NCBI GenBank assembly: GCA_016296675.1
Contig: JAEDIV010000004.1
Coordinates: 1-43,599, forward strand
Reading direction: 5' to 3'
Source of the DNA: Clostridia bacterium
GTDB lineage: Bacteria > Bacillota > Clostridia > Christensenellales > Aristaeellaceae
Length of the DNA stretch: 43,599 bases
Position numbers and translations under genes: made by a program. Below are positions 24,762-33,563 of the stretch, in pieces (within the stretch, counting starts at the first letter, position 1; every line of letters starts with the position of its first letter). A model generated the notes under the pieces. It did not search any database. It saw only the letters and a list, made by a program, of their open reading frames with translations, and was not told the DNA's origin.

Positions 24762-25729
24762 TCGGTTCTGCAAAGGCGATTGCCGAGTTTATCCTGAATA
24801 ACGACGATATCGCGGTCATCACGCACATCCGTCCCGACGGCGACGCATACGGGTCGACGCTTTGCATGCTTGAAGCCATCCGCGCCCTTGGAAAGCGCGC
24901 GTTTCCTGCGTGCGAAGACATTGTGGATGAAAAGCACCGCTTTCTTCCGGACAGCGGCGATTTTGCTGTGAAGGACAATATGCCTTTTGTACCGAAGGCG
25001 GTTCTCAGTGTGGATGTCTCGGATGCAAAGCGCATGGGCGCGTTTGAAGAAGTGTTTTTTGCATGCGAAAAGCGCGCATGTCTGGATCACCATGCGACGA
25101 ATACAGGTTTTTGCGATATTAGCTTCATTGACGGAAAAGCCGCTGCCGCGGGCGAAATGGTGCTTGAAGTGATTCGGGCGCTGGGCGTTTCCTTGAATGG
25201 GGATATGGCGCTGAACGCCTACACGGCGATTTCCACCGACACGGGCAATTTCTCGTTTTCCTCGACGACGGGAAACACCTACCGCTATGCCGCGATGTGT
25301 GTGGACGCGGGGGTCGATGTGGAGGATACGACGCGCACGCTCTACAGAACGCGCTCCATTCAAAAAACGCAGCTTCTGGGCTACGCGCTTGACAGAATCG
25401 AATTTTTTGAAAACGGACGTGTGGCGGCGATCCGCTTAAACGATGCAGCGTTTGAGAAGATCGGTGCGACAAGGGCGGACGCCAACAGCATCGTAAACTA
25501 TTTAAATGAAATCGAAGGCGTTTATGTCGGCATATTGGCGGATGAAATGAAGGACGGCGTGAAGTTTTCCTTCCGCGCGGGTATAGGCGCAGACGTTGCC
25601 AAAATCGCAAGACAGTTTGGCGGCGGCGGTCATATTGCGGCTGCCGGCGCGACGGTTAACGGCGTGACCATGGAGGAGATTTTCCCGAGGGTGATTGAGA
25701 GTGCATGCCTTGCTGCGCGGGAAATGTGA
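24758..25729 (+). CDS. nrnA: DHH-family oligoribonuclease / pAp phosphatase NrnA
   Basis: Manganese-dependent phosphoesterase that degrades short RNA oligomers and 3',5'-bisphosphate nucleotides, 323 residues. DHH-domain motifs are H23-x3-D27-x-D29 (HIRPDGD), D86 (SVDVSD), DHH at 110-112 and the TDTGNF region. The DHHA1 domain ends with GGGGHIAAAG. The ATG at 24758 overlaps the rbfA stop. Its place between rbfA and truB is common in Clostridia. Confidence 0.94.
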   Translation: MIGSAKAIAEFILNNDDIAVITHIRPDGDAYGSTLCMLEAIRALGKRAFPACEDIVDEKHRFLPDSGDFAVKDNMPFVPKAVLSVDVSDAKRMGAFEEVFFACEKRACLDHHATNTGFCDISFIDGKAAAAGEMVLEVIRALGVSLNGDMALNAYTAISTDTGNFSFSSTTGNTYRYAAMCVDAGVDVEDTTRTLYRTRSIQKTQLLGYALDRIEFFENGRVAAIRLNDAAFEKIGATRADANSIVNYLNEIEGVYVGILADEMKDGVKFSFRAGIGADVAKIARQFGGGGHIAAAGATVNGVTMEEIFPRVIESACLAAREM

Positions 25730-25733
25730 GAAT

Positions 25734-26621
25734 ATGGACGGATTTATCAATATTTTAAAGCCCCCGGGAATGACGAGCTCGGACGCTGTGCTTGCGGTCA
25801 GAAGGCTTTTGCCGAGAAAAACCGCTGTCGGTCACGGCGGCACGCTTGACCCGGACGCGGCGGGCGTGCTTCCCGTTTGCGTCGGAAAGGCGACCAGGCT
25901 TTTTGACTATATCATCGACAAGAAAAAGGTGTATGTGGGAGAGCTGTGCCTCGGCCAAAGCACGGATACGTGCGATGCTTCGGGCAAGGTTGTTGAGATG
26001 AAGACAGACATTCCGAACGCAGAGGATGTCAAAGGCGCGCTTTCGCACTTTGTCGGTGACATTATGCAGACGCCGCCTGTGTACAGCGCGCTTAAGCGCG
26101 GCGGCAAGAAACTTTATGAGCTTGCGCGCGAAGGCGAGGAAGTGGAGATTGAACCCAGACAAGTGACGGTTCACGGCATTACCTATATCACTGAGACCGC
26201 GCCGGGCCGCCATTTGATCCGCATCGAATGCGGAAAGGGCGTGTATATTCGTTCGCTTATGCGCGATATCGGTGCATTCCTTTCGTGTCCTGCGCACATG
26301 AGCTTTCTTTTAAGAGAGGCGGCGGGCGCGTTTACCACCGAAACGGGATTTTCGATCGAGGAAATCAAGCGCCCCGGCGCGATTGAAAAAGCGCTTCAGC
26401 CGATGGACGCGCTGCTCGGCGCGTATCAAAGGATTGATGTAAAAAGCGAATACAGAAAACGCATCGAATGCGGAAATCCGGTAAAGGAAGAATGGCTCCT
26501 TTCCCCGTCTATGCCGGATGTGAATGTTGTCCGCGTTTATGTGGATGATGAATTTGCGGGCATGGCGGAAAGGCGAGACGGAAATGTGTTTGCATTCCGC
26601 GCGATGCTTTTGAATATCTAA
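25734..26621 (+). CDS. truB: tRNA pseudouridine(55) synthase
   Basis: Makes pseudouridine 55 in the T-arm of tRNA, 295 residues. The start is placed at the ATG at 25734 (MDGFINILKPPGMTS), the usual TruB N-terminus, 4 nt after the nrnA stop; the frame is open to 25695. The catalytic aspartate is D39 in GGTLDPDAAGVLPV. The motifs YVGELCLG and YIRSLMRDIG are present. ribF, which commonly follows truB, is missing here; addB follows instead. Confidence 0.95.
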   Translation: MDGFINILKPPGMTSSDAVLAVRRLLPRKTAVGHGGTLDPDAAGVLPVCVGKATRLFDYIIDKKKVYVGELCLGQSTDTCDASGKVVEMKTDIPNAEDVKGALSHFVGDIMQTPPVYSALKRGGKKLYELAREGEEVEIEPRQVTVHGITYITETAPGRHLIRIECGKGVYIRSLMRDIGAFLSCPAHMSFLLREAAGAFTTETGFSIEEIKRPGAIEKALQPMDALLGAYQRIDVKSEYRKRIECGNPVKEEWLLSPSMPDVNVVRVYVDDEFAGMAERRDGNVFAFRAMLLNI

Positions 26622-26641
26622 CGAAAGATGAGTGTTTCTCA

Positions 26642-29600
26642 ATGAGCGTAACGTTTTACACCGGGCGCAGGGCGCTTTTGCTGCCGAAGCTTTTGGAGGT
26701 TGTCCATGAGGCGCTTTCGAAAAACGACGATGGCAATGTCATCGTCATGGTTCCGGAACAGCTGACGCTGGAAACGGAGATGCTTACGCTGGAAGGTCTG
26801 TCGCTTTCCGGCTCTTTCCGCCTGTCTGTTTTATCGCCCAAGCGTCTGGCAAGACTCGTTTTTGATGAGGCGGGCAAGCGGCAGCGCGTGATGGTGGATG
26901 AAAAAGGCCGGGCGATGCTCATGGGAAAAACGCTTCGCAATCTGGATAAGAAACTCAAATGGTATCAGGGCGCGAAGGAAAAACGCGGCTTTGAAATGCG
27001 CATCGTGGATGAAATCTCGCGCCTTAAGCAGGCGGGAGTGATGCCCGATGCGCTTTTGGCGCTTTCTGAGGAAAAGGAAGAGGGCGCGCTCAAATGGAAA
27101 ATGCATGACTGCGCCCTGCTTTATCAGAAATACGAAGAAGAAATCGAGGGCAAATTCGAGGACGGAGAGGATGAAATCCTTGAAGCAATCCGCCGGATCG
27201 GCGATGCGCCGACGATCAAAAACGCCCGGATTTATGCGTTCGGCTTTGATCTTACGACGCCCATCTGGAATAAACTGTTTGCGTCTGCTGCAGGTGTCTC
27301 CGTGGAAGCAGGCGTGTTTTTGCCGCTTGAAAACGATGGGCTTGCGCGTGACTTTTCGCTGTACAAGCCGCTTCAGGCGTCCTATGAACGAATGCTTGCC
27401 TGCTTAAGAGACGCGGGCGTTTCTTATACGAGAGAATATCTCGAAATGACAAAGCCGCTTACCGGCGCGCACAGGCATTTTGCGCGCGAAGCTTATTGCA
27501 CGGAGCCTACGGCATTTGAAGGGAAAAATACATCGTTTCAGATGGCGCTTTTAATGAATCCGATTGAGGAAGCGCGCTTTGCCGCCGCCCTGATCCGCCG
27601 CTTGGTCAGCAAAAATCATTGGAAGTATTCGGATGTCGCGGTGGTTCTGGATGATGCCGGCGCGTATTCCGATGCGCTTGAAAGCGCGTTTGAGGCATAT
27701 GAAGTGCCGGTTTTCCTGCCCGAATCGAGGCCTGCCGACAGGCATCCGCTGCCCAAATTTCTGATGGAGACACTAAAGATCATCTCCGGCGGCGACGGCG
27801 ATCTTGCTTCCCTGCTCGCAACAGGATACACCGATCTTACGGATGAAGAATGTGAAACGCTTTTAAGCCATGCGCAGCGTTTCGGCATGAATGCGCGAAG
27901 TATCCTTAAGCCCATCAAGCGGGCGGAGGAAGGCCGGATTGAAAAAATCGAAGAAATCCGAAGAAAGATTGCAGATCCGATTTTGAAACTGGACAGCGCG
28001 CTTCAAAGGGCGGAAACACTTACAGAACAGCTCGCAAGCGTATTTTTGTATCTTTCCGAATTGAACTGCGCAAGAAAAGGAGAAATACAAAGAAAGCGGC
28101 TTGTGGATCTCGGGCAGCGCATACTTGCGGCGGAGGACGCGCAGGTATGGAACCGAGTGGTGAATACGCTCGATCAGATGAACGAGCTGATGGGGGAGAA
28201 GAAGCTTTCGAAAGCTTTGTTTACCGATCTTCTTGCCCGAGCGTTTCTGAACGCGGAAATCAAGCCGCTTCCGCAGTCGGCGGACGCGGTCAATGCGCTT
28301 TCCGCAGCGCGCATGGGCTTTAAGCCTGTGAAAGCACTCATCGTCATGGGGCAGGTTTCCGACAGCGTAGGCGCTGATGAGGGATTGTTTGACGCGCATG
28401 AAACGAACGAACTCAGTGAGAAGCTTGATGTATTTCTTGGCCCGGACGCGCTTTCGAAAGTGCGCACGCAGCGCATGTATATGAAAGACGCCTTGTCGAT
28501 TGCTGAAGAGTATATCTGCATTACCTATCCCATGAGCGGACTGGACGGCGCCTCCGCTGCGCCGGGCGTTCTGGTTTCCGAGGCGGCGCGCATTTTTCCG
28601 AATCTTCGCGTTCGCGGCGGGATTACCGATGACGATTCGATTCTGACTATGCGCTATTCGGCGCCCGTTGCCGCGCAGCAGACGGCAGCTGTTGAATTGA
28701 GCGGCGGAAATCTTTCCGCGCCCGGGAAAGCAGCCCTGGCTTCGGTTTCAAAGATCGGAACGGACGCGCTTTCAAAACTCAGGCGCGCGCTTACGCATAA
28801 GACGGAAAGCGAAAACATCGGGCCGCTTCTTTCAAGACAAGTGTACGGCGAGCTGAATAAGGTTTCGGTTACCCGGCTTGAAGCCTATGCCGGTTGTCCC
28901 TTCAAGCATTTTGTGAAGTATGCTCTGCGGCCGGAAAGGGAAGAGAAGTTTGGATTGAACGCGCGCGATGAAGGCAGCTTTCTTCATGAGGCGGTGTGCT
29001 CCTTCCTTTTTGAAAGCAAGCCTGATTTAAACAGCATCACGCAGGAAGAAGCCGCGCGGCGCATGAACCGGATTTCGGATTCGATTATCGAGGGCGCGCT
29101 CAAGGATGCGATGGACGATACCTCCGTTGCCAAAGCGGGCGCGAAAAAACTGAGGCGCGTTGCGGCAAGAGCCGCCAAAACTCTTGTTGAACAGCTTCGA
29201 AACGGCGCTTTCCAGCCGATGGAGCTGGAGATGGAATTCGGCGAGACGGGCCCTGTGCTTCGGCTGAACGATAAGGCCAATTCTCGCATCGCCGGCCGCA
29301 TCGACCGCATCGACAGCATGAAACTTGAGGATGAGCGCTATTTGCGCGTGATCGACTATAAGCGCGGCAGCAAAAAGCCGGATGCCGGAGAAATGTATTA
29401 CGGGCTTCAATTGCAGCTTGTGTTGTATCTGGCCTCGGCGCTTAAAAAATACGGCGGCAAGTCCGCTGGCGCTTTCTATTTCAGAGTCGATGATCCAATC
29501 ATCGCCACCGACAGCCGCGATGAATCGGAAATCGAAAAAATGCGCCTTGACCGCATGCGTATGGAAGGCATCCTTCCCAAGGATCCGGATCTCATTCGCC

Positions 29601-29950
29601 TGATGGCGGACGAGCCGGAGCGCGTATTCAAGATCCGTTTTTCAAAGGATGGAACGCCGGATGCAAGGACGCTGACCGCCAGCGACGAGGAATTCGAGCT
29701 TCTGATGGAGCATGCCATGATGGTGGCAAGTCATATCGCTGTGGATATTGAAAACGGCGAGACGAAGATCGAACCGGTCGTAAGCGACAAGACGGATGCA
29801 TGCGCCTTATGCGAATACAAAGGAATTTGCATGCTGGACAAATATATTCCCGGCGCGCGCGCGAAGAAGATCAAAAAGCTTACCTTCCAGGAGATGTGCG
29901 AGCGCATACGGCAAAAGAAAAATGCACAAGTTATTGAAAATGATCAATAA
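26642..29950 (+). CDS. addB: AddB-like helicase-nuclease subunit (PD-(D/E)XK, Fe-S) with degenerate Walker A
   Basis: Subunit of the double-strand break resection nuclease AddAB, 1102 residues, close to the family length. The C-terminal RecB-like nuclease is intact: LHEAV, GRIDRID and VIDYKRG (D905, K907). All four Fe-S cysteines are present (C752 in AGCPFKHF, then C1054, C1057 and C1063). The N-terminus begins like AddB (VTFYTGRRALLL, then IVMVPEQLTLETE), but where relatives have a GRAGSGKT-type P-loop this protein has GRRALLLPKL, with no lysine-serine/threonine pair. ATP binding by this subunit is therefore probably lost. No addA gene follows; fucI does. It could pair with an AddA encoded elsewhere. 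Confidence 0.88.
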   Translation: MSVTFYTGRRALLLPKLLEVVHEALSKNDDGNVIVMVPEQLTLETEMLTLEGLSLSGSFRLSVLSPKRLARLVFDEAGKRQRVMVDEKGRAMLMGKTLRNLDKKLKWYQGAKEKRGFEMRIVDEISRLKQAGVMPDALLALSEEKEEGALKWKMHDCALLYQKYEEEIEGKFEDGEDEILEAIRRIGDAPTIKNARIYAFGFDLTTPIWNKLFASAAGVSVEAGVFLPLENDGLARDFSLYKPLQASYERMLACLRDAGVSYTREYLEMTKPLTGAHRHFAREAYCTEPTAFEGKNTSFQMALLMNPIEEARFAAALIRRLVSKNHWKYSDVAVVLDDAGAYSDALESAFEAYEVPVFLPESRPADRHPLPKFLMETLKIISGGDGDLASLLATGYTDLTDEECETLLSHAQRFGMNARSILKPIKRAEEGRIEKIEEIRRKIADPILKLDSALQRAETLTEQLASVFLYLSELNCARKGEIQRKRLVDLGQRILAAEDAQVWNRVVNTLDQMNELMGEKKLSKALFTDLLARAFLNAEIKPLPQSADAVNALSAARMGFKPVKALIVMGQVSDSVGADEGLFDAHETNELSEKLDVFLGPDALSKVRTQRMYMKDALSIAEEYICITYPMSGLDGASAAPGVLVSEAARIFPNLRVRGGITDDDSILTMRYSAPVAAQQTAAVELSGGNLSAPGKAALASVSKIGTDALSKLRRALTHKTESENIGPLLSRQVYGELNKVSVTRLEAYAGCPFKHFVKYALRPEREEKFGLNARDEGSFLHEAVCSFLFESKPDLNSITQEEAARRMNRISDSIIEGALKDAMDDTSVAKAGAKKLRRVAARAAKTLVEQLRNGAFQPMELEMEFGETGPVLRLNDKANSRIAGRIDRIDSMKLEDERYLRVIDYKRGSKKPDAGEMYYGLQLQLVLYLASALKKYGGKSAGAFYFRVDDPIIATDSRDESEIEKMRLDRMRMEGILPKDPDLIRLMADEPERVFKIRFSKDGTPDARTLTASDEEFELLMEHAMMVASHIAVDIENGETKIEPVVSDKTDACALCEYKGICMLDKYIPGARAKKIKKLTFQEMCERIRQKKNAQVIENDQ

Positions 29951-29952
29951 TT

Positions 29953-30013
29953 TTGCATCAAAAGTATCAAATGCAATTGATTATTAAGAATATCTGTGCT
30001 ATAATTTATGCAA
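29953..30013 (+). promoter_or_regulatory. fucI promoter with repeated ATGCAA half-sites
   Basis: TTGATT (29977-29982), 17-nt spacer, TATAAT (30000-30005). Three copies of one hexamer surround it: TTGCAT (29953-29958), ATGCAA (29971-29976, abutting the -35) and ATGCAA (30008-30013, just after the -10). The first two form an inverted repeat. They are candidate binding sites for a fucose-responsive regulator that is not in the window. Confidence 0.7.
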
Positions 30014-30043
30014 ATCATTTTGATTCCATAAGGAGGACTTTCT

Positions 30044-31876
30044 ATGGCAGAAAACAGATATATAGGTTCCTATCCCGTAATCGGTATTCGCCCCTGCATC
30101 GACGGACGCCGCGGCCCGCAGATGATGCGCGAAAGCCTGGAGCCCACTGTATGGGCAATGGCTCACGCTGCCAAAAAGCTGTTTGAAGATAATCTTTTTT
30201 ATTCCAACGGCGAGCCTGTAAAGGTTGTTCTTGCCGACACCTCCATCGGCCGCGTTCATGAGGCGGCTGCGTGCGCCGATAAGTTCCGCAAAGAAGGCGT
30301 ATCCATCACCCTCTCCGTCACCTCCTGCTGGTGCTACGGCTCTGAAACCATGGATATGGATCCCAACACCATCAAGGGCGTATGGGGCTTCAACGGTACC
30401 GAGCGTCCCGGCGCTGTATATCTTGCAGCCGTTCTGGCCGGTCATGCACAGAAGGGCCTTCCGGCATTCGGCATCTACGGCCACGAAGTTCAGGACAGAG
30501 AACAGGTTAATGAGATTCCTGAAGACGTAAAGGAAAAACTTTTACGATTCGGCCGCGCTGCCATCGCTGTTGCCACCATGAAGGGCAAGAGCTATCTGCA
30601 GATCGGCTCCCAGTGCATGGGCATCGCCGGTTCCATTATCGATCAGGAAATGATGGAAAGCTATTTCGGCATGCGCGTTGAATCTGTAGACGAAGTTGAA
30701 ATCCTGCGCCGCATGGAAGAAGGCATCTACAACGAGGAAGAATATCAGAAGGCGCTTAAGTGGACGAAAGAGCACTGCAAGGAAGGCCGCGACGACAATC
30801 CCAAGGAGGTTGACTTCTTAGGCAAGAAGGTTCGCATCCAGTTCACCCCCGAAGAGAAGGAAAAGCAGTGGGAATTCACCGTCAAGATGTATCTGATCAT
30901 CAAGGATCTGATGGCGGGCAACCAGAACCTTCCCGACGCGTTTGTTGAAGAAAGGGGCGGCCACAACGCCATCGCCGGCGGCTTCCAGGGCCAGAGGCAG
31001 TGGACCGACCATTGGCCGAACTGCGACTATCCGGAAGCGCTTTTGTCTTCCACCTTTGACTATCAGGGCGCGCGCGAGCCTTACACGCTGGCCACTGAAA
31101 ACGACGTGCTTAACGGCATGTGCATGCTGATGATGCGTCTTCTGACCCATCGTGCCCAGATCTTTGCCGACGTACGCACCTATTGGTCCGGCGAAGCGAC
31201 CGAGCGCGTGACCGGTTATAAGCTTGAAGGAAAAGCCAAGGAATCCAACGGCATTATCCACCTGCTCAATTCCGGCGCTGCCTGCCTTGACGCGTCCGGC
31301 GTATGCGAAGATGAAAACGGCAATCCCGTCATGAAGAAGTGGTGGGAAGTTACCGAGGAAGATATCAAGAAGATGACCGACGCCACTGTATGGTGCGAAG
31401 CCGGCCAGGACAACTTCAGAGGCGGCGGATTCTCCAGCCACTTTACCTCCCGCTGTGAAATGCCCGCCACCATGATCCGTATGAACCTCGTCAAGGGCCT
31501 GGGCCCGGTTCTTCAGATTGCTGAAGGCTGGACCGTCAACCTGCCCGAGGAAGTTTCCGATAAGCTTATGGAGCGCACCAATCCCACCTGGCCCTGCACC
31601 TGGTTTGCACCCCGCTGCGACGGCAAGGATGGAAGCGCCTTCAAGACCGCATACGAAGTCATGATGAACTGGGGCGCCAACCACGGCGCGATCAGCTACG
31701 GCCACATCGGCGCTGACCTGATCACCATGTGCTCTATGCTGAGAATCCCCGTCTGCATGCATAACGTTCCCGAAGAGGACATCTATCGTCCCGCCTGCTG
31801 GAATGCCTTCGGCATGGACAAGGAAGGCCAGGACTACCGTGCCTGCGCCACCTATGGTCCGATGTACAAAAAATAA
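30044..31876 (+). CDS. fucI: L-fucose isomerase
   Basis: Manganese-dependent ketol isomerase converting L-fucose to L-fuculose (often also D-arabinose), 610 residues, slightly longer than the E. coli enzyme. The metal ligands match by position: E352 in LATEND, D376 in FADVRTYW (24 residues apart as in E. coli) and H547 in WGANHGAISYGH, 63 residues from the C-terminus as in E. coli. The C-terminal GQDYRACATYGPMYKK is typical. AGGAGG lies 7 nt before the ATG. It has its own promoter and terminator, so it is a single-gene unit; no fucK, fucA or fucose transporter is near. Strong codon bias suggests high expression. Confidence 0.97.
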   Translation: MAENRYIGSYPVIGIRPCIDGRRGPQMMRESLEPTVWAMAHAAKKLFEDNLFYSNGEPVKVVLADTSIGRVHEAAACADKFRKEGVSITLSVTSCWCYGSETMDMDPNTIKGVWGFNGTERPGAVYLAAVLAGHAQKGLPAFGIYGHEVQDREQVNEIPEDVKEKLLRFGRAAIAVATMKGKSYLQIGSQCMGIAGSIIDQEMMESYFGMRVESVDEVEILRRMEEGIYNEEEYQKALKWTKEHCKEGRDDNPKEVDFLGKKVRIQFTPEEKEKQWEFTVKMYLIIKDLMAGNQNLPDAFVEERGGHNAIAGGFQGQRQWTDHWPNCDYPEALLSSTFDYQGAREPYTLATENDVLNGMCMLMMRLLTHRAQIFADVRTYWSGEATERVTGYKLEGKAKESNGIIHLLNSGAACLDASGVCEDENGNPVMKKWWEVTEEDIKKMTDATVWCEAGQDNFRGGGFSSHFTSRCEMPATMIRMNLVKGLGPVLQIAEGWTVNLPEEVSDKLMERTNPTWPCTWFAPRCDGKDGSAFKTAYEVMMNWGANHGAISYGHIGADLITMCSMLRIPVCMHNVPEEDIYRPACWNAFGMDKEGQDYRACATYGPMYKK

Positions 31877-31893
31877 AATCCCAATGCATATTT

Positions 31894-31925
31894 TGCCGCC
31901 CTGTTTTCGGGGCGGCAGTATTTTT
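31894..31925 (+). terminator. terminator of fucI
   Basis: Perfect 8-bp stem TGCCGCCC (31894-31901) with GGGCGGCA (31910-31917), 8-nt loop, followed by a T-rich run (T5 at 31921-31925). Confidence 0.92.
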
Positions 31926-31949
31926 GCTTGCCGCTCACGCGAATTATTC

Positions 31950-31978
31950 TTGACAGGTCGTCGGAAATTTAATACAAT
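31950..31978 (+). promoter_or_regulatory. promoter of the frr-polC operon
   Basis: TTGACA (31950-31955), 17-nt spacer, TACAAT (31973-31978). It is near-consensus, and AAGGAGG (32008-32014) precedes frr. Confidence 0.9.
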
Positions 31979-32024
31979 ATAATATGAGATTTGAGTCTAT
32001 TCAGCCTAAGGAGGATTACAGAAA

Positions 32025-32582
32025 ATGTATAAAGCGAAAATTACCGAAGCGAAAGCCAAGATGGAAAAAACGGTTGCAGCGCTGACCAAAGAGTATTCCA
32101 CGCTCCGCGCCGGCCGCGCCAATCCCCAGATCCTGGACAAAATCGTTGTTGATTATTACGGAACGCCCACTCCGCTTTCCGGCGTTGCCAATATTTCTTC
32201 TCCCGAACCGCGCATGCTCGTTATCGCGCCCTGGGAAGCCAAGATGATCGGCCCCATCGAAAAGGAAATCCAGAAGTCCGATCTCGGCATCAACCCCTCC
32301 AATGACGGCCGCGTAGTGCGCCTCATCATCCCTGAGCTCAACGAGGAGCGCAGAAAGGAACTGTGCAAGCAGGTCAAAAAGGCTGCGGAAGATAGCAAAG
32401 TCGCCATCCGCAACATCAGACGCGACGCCATGGAAGCCTTCAAGAAGATGAAGAAGGACAACCAGATCACCGAAGACGACCAGAAGACCGCTGAAACCCA
32501 GCTGCAGAAGGCCGTTGATGAGTGCATCAAGAACGTTGACAAGATTTCCGCCGACAAAGAAAAAGAGATCATGTCCGTATGA
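32025..32582 (+). CDS. frr: ribosome recycling factor
   Basis: Splits post-termination ribosomes together with EF-G, 185 residues, normal length. Typical motifs are TLRAGRANPQILDKI, VDYYGTPTPL, NDGRVVRLIIPELNEERRKEL and the helical C-terminal hairpin KMKKDNQITEDDQK. It is first in its operon here; the usual partner pyrH is not upstream, the place being taken by fucI. Its stop overlaps the next small gene (ATGA). Confidence 0.97.
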   Translation: MYKAKITEAKAKMEKTVAALTKEYSTLRAGRANPQILDKIVVDYYGTPTPLSGVANISSPEPRMLVIAPWEAKMIGPIEKEIQKSDLGINPSNDGRVVRLIIPELNEERRKELCKQVKKAAEDSKVAIRNIRRDAMEAFKKMKKDNQITEDDQKTAETQLQKAVDECIKNVDKISADKEKEIMSV

Positions 32583-32791
32583 TTTCCAGTGTTCTCGGTC
32601 TGCCGCTTGAAAAGGCGATGGAGCTTCTTAAAGCAGCGAACGTGGAAGGAATCGACATCAAAGAAATCAGTGCGCCGCGGGGATATTCGCCCCGCGGCAC
32701 TTTGCGCGTTGTGAGAACCCAAAACGGCGGAAAAATCATTACCTGCGCGCGATTCCCGGACACAATAAAGGAGAGTAACGATGACGAATGA
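32579..32791 (+). CDS. small PASTA-like protein of unknown function
   Basis: A 70-residue cytoplasmic protein. The first part (SVLGLPLEKAMELLKAANVE) reads like the N-terminal half of a PASTA domain, where a conserved G-x-x-x-x-x-A precedes a helix. The rest is short beta-type sequence (GTLRVVRTQNGGKIITC). PASTA domains normally occur in cell-wall kinases and penicillin-binding proteins, but this one is alone, without a membrane segment. Its start overlaps frr (ATGA) and its end overlaps uppS by 11 nt, so it is tightly coupled and probably real. A link to undecaprenyl or cell-wall synthesis is only suggested by position. Confidence 0.7.
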   Translation: MISSVLGLPLEKAMELLKAANVEGIDIKEISAPRGYSPRGTLRVVRTQNGGKIITCARFPDTIKESNDDE

Positions 32792-33563
32792 CGCCTTGAA
32801 GATCCTGCGTTTTTTCAGAAAAAAAGGAAAGGGAGAAATGGAAGTTCCTCCTCTTGAAAAGCGCCCGCGCCATATAGCTTTTATCATGGACGGAAACGGA
32901 CGCTGGGCGCAGAAACGCTCGCTTCCAAGATCTGCCGGGCATGCTGCCGGCACGGAAGCGCTTCGCGAGATCATTCGCGCGTGCGACGAATTCAAAATCG
33001 AGGTCATGAGCATTTATGCGTTCTCGACGGAGAACTGGAACAGGCCTCAGGAAGAAGTCAACGCGCTGATGAAGCTGATCACGAAGTATTTTCTTTCTGA
33101 AATCGACGAGCTTCATGAAAAGGGCGTTCGGATAAAGATCCTGGGAGAACTGGATAGATTTCCTGGGGAACAGAAACTTGCGCTTCAAAATGCGATGGAG
33201 CGGACGAAAAACAATCAGGGCCTGAAGCTTAATATCGCCCTCAACTACGGCGGCAGAGCCGAAATCGTGCGCGCAGTAAAAAGCATTTCTCAAAAGTGCA
33301 TAAACGGCGAAATGAAGATCGAAAATATCGATTACGATGCGGTCTCCCGCGAAATGTATACCATGGGCGATCCGGATGTGGATCTGCTGATTCGAACCAG
33401 CGGAGATATGCGGCTTTCCAATTTTCTTCTCTGGCAGACATGGTATGCCGAAATCATCTTTAATCCCATCTATTGGCCGGACTATAACCGCCAGACGCTT
33501 ATCAAGGACCTGAATGAATATGCCATGCGCGACAGGCGCTTTGGGCGGGTGAAGACAAAATGA
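32781..33563 (+). CDS. uppS: undecaprenyl diphosphate synthase
   Basis: Cis-prenyltransferase making the C55 lipid carrier for cell-wall synthesis, 260 residues. The catalytic motif HIAFIMDGNGRWAQKR holds D37. Further motifs are YAFSTENW and NIALNYGGRAEIVRA. The conserved RTSGE-x-R motif reads RTSGDMRLSNF, an aspartate in place of the usual glutamate. The ATG at 32781 has AAGGAG at 9 nt; an internal ATG at 32838 is possible and would remove a basic N-terminal extension. It overlaps dxr by 4 nt. cdsA, often next in line, is absent. Confidence 0.95.
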   Translation: MTNDALKILRFFRKKGKGEMEVPPLEKRPRHIAFIMDGNGRWAQKRSLPRSAGHAAGTEALREIIRACDEFKIEVMSIYAFSTENWNRPQEEVNALMKLITKYFLSEIDELHEKGVRIKILGELDRFPGEQKLALQNAMERTKNNQGLKLNIALNYGGRAEIVRAVKSISQKCINGEMKIENIDYDAVSREMYTMGDPDVDLLIRTSGDMRLSNFLLWQTWYAEIIFNPIYWPDYNRQTLIKDLNEYAMRDRRFGRVKTK

